Origin: Chitinophaga rhizosphaerae
GTDB lineage: Bacteria; Bacteroidota; Bacteroidia; Chitinophagales; Chitinophagaceae
Assembly: GCF_003958645.1 (NCBI RefSeq)
Contig: NZ_RXLO01000007.1
Coordinates: forward strand, 124,001 to 188,000
Direction of reading: 5' to 3'
DNA: 64,000 nt
In this document: piece after piece, positions 59,800 through 64,000 of the stretch
Position numbering within the stretch: position 1 is the first letter of the stretch
Layout of the letters: each line of letters opens with the position of its first letter
Notes under the pieces: model-generated
What the model was told of the DNA's origin: nothing
What the model saw: the letters and a program-made list of their open reading frames with translations, nothing else
Database searches by the model: none
Made by a program: the position numbers and the translations under genes

Positions 59800-60867
59800 A
59801 TGAACTTTTTCACGAAGGAAACGAAAACCGCGTTACAGGCGAAAGAACAGGCCCTCTGGCTGGCTTTTGCACCCATTGCTTTCCAGGCTTCCAAGGCGCT
59901 GAGAGACATGGGCGTCCTCAAAGCCGTGTCTGACGCGGGCATGCAAGGCGCCACCATCGACGAGATACTTCCGAAAGTAAACCTCTCCCGGTATTCGCTG
60001 CGCGTGCTGCTGGAAGCAGGCCTGGGCATGGATATGCTGCTGGTGAACGAAAAACGCTACACCCTTTCCAAAACCGGTTATTTCATCCTGAATGACGAGC
60101 TCACCCGCATCAATATGGACTTTTCGCACGATGTATGCTACAAGGCCATGTACCATTTGCAGGACAGCCTGACGGAGAACCGTCCGGCGGGGCTGCAGGA
60201 GCTCGGGCCGTGGGAAACCATCTACCAGGGCCTTTCCATCCTTCCCGAACCGGCCCGCACCAGCTGGTTCAATTTCGACCATTACTATTCCGACCTCGCC
60301 TTTCCCGGCGTACTGCCCATCGTGTTCGAGCACAAACCCAAAAAACTGCTGGACATCGGCGGCAATACCGGGAAATGGTCGATGGCTTGCGCAGGATATG
60401 ATAAAGACGTGCATGTGACGATCATGGACCTTCCCGTACAGATCAACGTTGCGCGCCAGAACATCAACGAAGCGGGCCTGCAGGACCGGGTTTCCTTCTT
60501 CGAGACGAACATCCTCGATGAAAGCCTGCCGTTTGCACAGGGCTTCGACGTGATCTGGATGAGCCAGTTCCTGGATTGCTTCTCCGAAGAGCAGATCATC
60601 AGCATTCTCCGCCGTTGCCGCGAAGCCCTCAACGATGGCGGCAGCGTGTTCATCCTCGAACCGTTCTGGGATAAGCAACAATTTAAATCGGCCGCGTTCT
60701 GCCTGCAGCAGACTTCGCTGTATTTTACCGCCATCGCCAACGGCAACAGCCAGATGTACCACACCGATGAGTTTTACGACTGCATCCGTGCCGCCGGGCT
60801 GAAAGTGGAGATGGAAAATCATAAAGTCGGCCTCAGCTATACGCTGTTGCGCTGCGTGAAAGCTTAG
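59800..60867 (+). CDS. SAM-dependent O-methyltransferase-like protein
   Basis: 355 residues. A winged-helix dimerisation domain (about 15-100, LKAVSDAG...TIDEILPKVNLSRYSLRVLL) precedes a Rossmann methyltransferase with LLDIGGNTGKWSMAC near 185, VTIMDLPVQINVARQN, and FDVIWMSQFLDCFSEEQ near 250. This is the layout of small-molecule O-methyltransferases of the hydroxyneurosporene/polyketide type. In flexirubin-like pigments it could methylate the aryl head group; position unknown. Confidence 0.85.
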   Translation: MNFFTKETKTALQAKEQALWLAFAPIAFQASKALRDMGVLKAVSDAGMQGATIDEILPKVNLSRYSLRVLLEAGLGMDMLLVNEKRYTLSKTGYFILNDELTRINMDFSHDVCYKAMYHLQDSLTENRPAGLQELGPWETIYQGLSILPEPARTSWFNFDHYYSDLAFPGVLPIVFEHKPKKLLDIGGNTGKWSMACAGYDKDVHVTIMDLPVQINVARQNINEAGLQDRVSFFETNILDESLPFAQGFDVIWMSQFLDCFSEEQIISILRRCREALNDGGSVFILEPFWDKQQFKSAAFCLQQTSLYFTAIANGNSQMYHTDEFYDCIRAAGLKVEMENHKVGLSYTLLRCVKA

Positions 60868-60890
60868 GAGCAATTAAAAAACCCTTCCAT

Positions 60891-62138
60891 ATGATAACTG
60901 AAAAGGTGGATGTATTAGTGATTGGCGCCGGCCCCTCAGGCACGGTAGCCGCATCCATAATCAACAAGGCCGGCTATTCAGTGAAGATCGTTGAAAAGCT
61001 GAAGTTCCCCCGATTCGTGATCGGCGAGAGCCTGTTACCCCGATGCATGGACGCGCTCACCGAAGCTGGCTTCATCGATGCCATCTCCGAAAAAGGCTTC
61101 CAGCAGAAATCCGGCGCAAAATTCGTCAAACAGGGCAAGATTTGCGACTTTACCTTTGCCGAGCAGTACACCCCGGGCTGGCAATGGACTTGGCAGGTAA
61201 CCCGTGCCGACTTCGATCATACCCTCGCGCAAACCGTCGAAAAAATGGGCGTGCCGGTGGAATATGAAACCACCGTGACAGGGATCGTCTTCAACGGTTC
61301 CGACTCCGTAACCACAGTGGAAGATATCCACGGCAACAAAAAACAGATCGAAGCCCGGTTCATCGTAGACGGCAGCGGTTATGGCCGCGTGATCCCCAAA
61401 CTGTTCAACCTCGAAAAAGAATCCGTTTTACAACCCCGCAAAGCATTATTCGCCCACACGAACGACGTTCGCCGTTCCATGGCCGACGAGCCCAACCGCA
61501 TCACTGCCGTTGTGCACGACAAAGGCGTATGGATCTGGATCATCCCGTTCTCGACCGGCATCACCTCCGTCGGTTTCGTAGGCGATCACACCTTTCACGA
61601 CAAATTCTCCGGCAGCCCCGAAGAAATGTTCCGCGCCATGCTGGCCTCCGAACCATACACGGCCGAGCGTTTCAAAGACGTGGAGCTCATCTTCGAGCCG
61701 CGCAAACTGGAAGCCTGGAGCGCCACCACCGATAAATTCTATGGCGAAGGGTTCGTGCTCACCGGCAACGTGACCGAATTCCTCGACCCCATCTTCTCCT
61801 CCGGCGTAACGCTGGCCACCGTTTCCGCACAAACCGCGGCCAAACTCGTGATCCGCAAGCTCCAGGGCGAAAACATCGACTGGGAAAAAGAATACATGGA
61901 ACCCACCATGCAGGGCGTGAACGTTTTCCGCTCCTACGTGATGGCCTGGTACGAGGGCACGCTCGACACCATCTTCTTCTCCAAAAATCCCGATCCCGTC
62001 GTTAAAGCACAGATCTGCTCCGTTTTGGCAGGATATGTGTGGGATCAGAGCAACCCGTACGTGGAACTGCACGCCACCGAACTGAAAAGGCTCGCGCGCA
62101 AAATCGAACTGACGGAAAAACTGGGTAGCCTATCATGA
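60891..62138 (+). CDS. FAD-dependent halogenase-like oxidoreductase
   Basis: 415 residues. The FAD motif VLVIGAGPSGTVAASII is at residues 9-25 (GAGPSG 12-17). WIWIIP at 214-219 fits the WxWxIP signature of flavin-dependent halogenases, which keeps these enzymes from acting as monooxygenases. A lysine in GFQQKSGAKF (around 73-78) could be the haloamine-forming residue of the phenol/pyrrole-type halogenases. Chlorinated flexirubins are known, so chlorination of the aryl head is a reasonable proposal. A plain dehydrogenase or reductase role is the alternative. Confidence 0.8.
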   Translation: MITEKVDVLVIGAGPSGTVAASIINKAGYSVKIVEKLKFPRFVIGESLLPRCMDALTEAGFIDAISEKGFQQKSGAKFVKQGKICDFTFAEQYTPGWQWTWQVTRADFDHTLAQTVEKMGVPVEYETTVTGIVFNGSDSVTTVEDIHGNKKQIEARFIVDGSGYGRVIPKLFNLEKESVLQPRKALFAHTNDVRRSMADEPNRITAVVHDKGVWIWIIPFSTGITSVGFVGDHTFHDKFSGSPEEMFRAMLASEPYTAERFKDVELIFEPRKLEAWSATTDKFYGEGFVLTGNVTEFLDPIFSSGVTLATVSAQTAAKLVIRKLQGENIDWEKEYMEPTMQGVNVFRSYVMAWYEGTLDTIFFSKNPDPVVKAQICSVLAGYVWDQSNPYVELHATELKRLARKIELTEKLGSLS

Positions 62139-62749
62139 TAAAAACAGGCATCTATATCAACGCATCCTGCATCATCCGCCACCATTCGGCGGTGAAAAAC
62201 GGCCAGCCCGTTTACGAGGAGCGGCATGCAGACCTGCCGGATTTCCTCCGCGCGCTGTACGACCGCTTCAACGGGCAATATCCCAAGTTCCACAAAATGG
62301 ATTTGCTCTCGAAGCTGGGATGGGCCGCCACGGAGATTTTGCTGCAGGATATGCCGATGGATATGTATGCCCCGGAAGATACCGGCGTTATCCTCGCCAA
62401 CGCGAGCAGCAGCCTGGATACGGACGAAAAATATTTCGAGACCGTGCATGACATCGCCAGTCCGGCGCTGTTCGTGTACACCCTCCCCAACATCGTGATC
62501 GGGGAGATCAGCATCCGGCACAAGTTCAAGGGCGAAAACGCCTTCTTCGTGCAGGAACGTTTCGATACGGCATTTATAACAGGTTACGCGGCGCAACTGC
62601 TGGAAAGCGGCGCCGTGAAAGCCGTGGTGTGCGGATGGGTGGAGCAATACCACGCCGGGCACGAAGCGGCTTTTTACCTTTTGGAAACAACCCCGCGCGG
62701 CATGGCTTTGCCGTTCAGCGCGGAAACCGCGGAAAAATTGTATAGATAA
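62135..62749 (+). CDS. Ketosynthase-like protein without the catalytic cysteine
   Basis: 204 residues, about half a normal ketosynthase. The start IKTGIYINASCIIRHH and the middle DTGVILANASSSLDTDEKYF resemble the N-terminal half of KAS enzymes, but where the Cys motif should be it reads LPNIVIGEISI, with no Cys. It lacks the C-terminal His motifs. It could be a chain-length-factor-like partner for a neighbouring ketosynthase. It overlaps the halogenase-like gene by 4 bp and is followed by a carrier-protein gene. Confidence 0.78.
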   Translation: MIKTGIYINASCIIRHHSAVKNGQPVYEERHADLPDFLRALYDRFNGQYPKFHKMDLLSKLGWAATEILLQDMPMDMYAPEDTGVILANASSSLDTDEKYFETVHDIASPALFVYTLPNIVIGEISIRHKFKGENAFFVQERFDTAFITGYAAQLLESGAVKAVVCGWVEQYHAGHEAAFYLLETTPRGMALPFSAETAEKLYR

Positions 62750-62750
62750 T

Positions 62751-63014
62751 ATGGAAAAGTTGATGCAGGATCTGAAAGAACAGATCATTCAACAATTGAA
62801 TTTGCAGGAAGTGAAACCTGAAGACATCGGTGACGACCAGCCGCTTTTCAAGGAAGGGCTTGGGCTCGACAGCATCGATGCCCTGGAGCTGATCGTGTTG
62901 CTGCAGCAGCATCATAACATCCGCATCGCCAAACCGGAAGATGGCCCGAACATTTTTTATTCCGTTCGCACCATGGCCGAATACATCACCGCAGAAAAAG
63001 CGAAGCAGGCATGA
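62751..63014 (+). CDS. Acyl carrier protein
   Basis: 87 residues with the attachment site Ser41 in GLDSIDALELIV. Only distantly like the other carrier protein in the cluster; the two probably serve different steps, for example starter loading and chain extension. Its stop overlaps the next ketosynthase start (ATGA). Confidence 0.94.
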   Translation: MEKLMQDLKEQIIQQLNLQEVKPEDIGDDQPLFKEGLGLDSIDALELIVLLQQHHNIRIAKPEDGPNIFYSVRTMAEYITAEKAKQA

Positions 63015-64000
63015 TGAAAGGGAATGTATGGATAGCGGGAGGCGGCGTCATTTCCGGCATTGGCCGGGACCTTGGCGAGTGCATGGCTTCGTTTGAAGCG
63101 ATGCGCCCGGGCATGGCGTACATGCAGCACCTGCGGTCCGCACACGCCCAAACCTTCCCTGTCGTGGAAGTAAAAGCAGGCAACGAAGAACTGGCCGCAA
63201 TTGCGGGAATGCCCGCCCACTGGAGCCGCACCGCCCTCCTGAGCCGCATCGCCGCACAGGAAGCCTGGGAACGCTCCGGCCTGGGCAATATCGCCGACTA
63301 CCGCGCCGGCTTCGTATCGGCAAACACCGTTGGCGGGATGGATAAAACGGAAGATTTCATGGAAGCCTTCCTGGCAAACCCTTCCAAAGGGAAACTCCGC
63401 AAGGTGGCACACCACGAATGCGGCGCGGTGACGGAGCTGGTGGCCGACGCCATGGGCATACGCCACCACGTTTCCACGATCAGCACCGCCTGCTCTTCGG
63501 GCGCCAACGCCCTGATGTACGGCGCCCGCATGATCCGCGCAGGTATGCTGGACGTGGTGATCGCCGGGGGGACCGACGCGTTGACGCGCTTCACGCTCAA
63601 CGGCTTCAACACCCTCATGATCCTCGATCAGCAACACTGCCGCCCGTTCGACGATACCCGGACCGGCCTGAACCTCGGCGAAGGCGCGGGGTACGTAGTG
63701 CTCGTGTCTGACGCCGTGGCGGAGAAAACCCAGCCATGGTGCCGGCTCGCGGGGTTCGCCAATGCCAACGACGCCTATCACCAGACGGCTTCGTCGCCCG
63801 ATGGCATCGGGAATTTCTTGGCGATGAAAGGCGCCCTGGAAATGGGGGGATTGCAGCCGGAAGACATCGGTTACATCAACCTGCATGGCACCGGTACCCA
63901 GAACAACGACAGCTCGGAAGGCCTGGCCATTTCCCGGCTGTTCGGAAATGGCGTGCCGCCCGCCAGCTCCACCAAGAGCTTCACGGGGCACACGCTGGGC
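63011..64000 (+). CDS. Beta-ketoacyl-ACP synthase, partial (C-terminus outside window)
   Basis: 330 codons are visible before the right edge. Start is ATG 63011 (or 63014), overlapping the carrier-protein stop. The nucleophile Cys is in STISTACSSGANAL near residue 160, the first His in INLHGTGTQNND near 295, and the second in SFTGHTLG at the end of the window. The triad is therefore intact. Third functional condensing enzyme of the pigment cluster, which clearly continues beyond the window. Confidence 0.93.
   Translation, partial: MMKGNVWIAGGGVISGIGRDLGECMASFEAMRPGMAYMQHLRSAHAQTFPVVEVKAGNEELAAIAGMPAHWSRTALLSRIAAQEAWERSGLGNIADYRAGFVSANTVGGMDKTEDFMEAFLANPSKGKLRKVAHHECGAVTELVADAMGIRHHVSTISTACSSGANALMYGARMIRAGMLDVVIAGGTDALTRFTLNGFNTLMILDQQHCRPFDDTRTGLNLGEGAGYVVLVSDAVAEKTQPWCRLAGFANANDAYHQTASSPDGIGNFLAMKGALEMGGLQPEDIGYINLHGTGTQNNDSSEGLAISRLFGNGVPPASSTKSFTGHTLG

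Noticed and set aside
1-64000. tRNA or rRNA genes
   Set aside because: No stretch with a cloverleaf-like set of arms or conserved rRNA sequence was noticed on either strand, although this was an eye scan and not a program search.

Overview
The window looks like a chromosome segment of a Chitinophagaceae bacterium (Bacteroidota), probably a GC-rich Chitinophaga relative. This is inferred from content: promoters of the TTTG / TAnnTTTG type, DUF4270, a SusC-type plug domain and a type IX secretion sorting domain, LytTR two-component pairs, a BlaI/M56 pair and a flexirubin-type aryl-polyene cluster. Genes are closely packed and many overlap by ATGA.

Layout. (1) 1-4.5 kb, minus strand: partial HAD phosphatase, GntP-type permease, PAS-LuxR regulator, PhzF-like protein, ROK regulator. 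(2) 4.7-9.2 kb, plus strand: secreted FAD oxidoreductase, SGNH hydrolase, fibre-like surface protein, alpha/beta hydrolase. (3) 9.4-13.2 kb: small lipoprotein, LytTR response regulator and sensor kinase (minus), FAD monooxygenase. (4) 13.3-29.9 kb: a complete histidine pathway with a complete tryptophan operon nested inside it: hisL-hisGDCB-trpL-trpEGDCFBA-hisH-[GNAT-hisA]-hisF-hisIE, followed by two TlpA-like thioredoxins. The his and trp blocks each have a readable leader-peptide attenuator with mutually exclusive hairpins. hisHAFIE lie downstream of the trp attenuator, and hisA is fused in frame to an acetyltransferase domain. (5) 30.0-33.7 kb: carboxypeptidase-regulatory-like protein, BlaI-type repressor and an M56 peptidase extended by a TonB-plug-like segment and a type IX sorting domain; two matching dyads overlap the promoter. 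(6) 33.7-42.4 kb: formylglycine-generating-enzyme-like lipoprotein, GH1 glycosidase, outer-membrane and DUF4270 proteins, kelch lipoprotein, DUF4907 protein, and a LytS/LytTR pair preceded by a perfect 19-bp direct repeat. (7) 42.5-43.7 kb: an AT-rich island with a DUF3800 gene followed by three related 84-88 nt structured RNA units. (8) 43.7-51.9 kb: cysteine desulfurase, GlmM, and a plus-strand run of LTA-synthase-like sulfatase, methyltransferase, PAP2, ZIP transporter and CNNM/CBS protein. (9) 52.2-64 kb, running off the right edge: aryl-polyene/flexirubin genes (tyrosine ammonia-lyase, ketoreductase, ketosynthases, carrier proteins, acyltransferase, dehydratase, thioesterase, methyltransferase, halogenase-like flavoprotein).

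The strongest candidate for an undescribed system is the DUF3800 locus. Three tandem units share a short core and are closed by stems whose two arms change together, the pattern expected of a repeated structured RNA, and they sit between the DUF3800 gene and an intrinsic terminator. No database or folding program was used; all pairings were read by eye.
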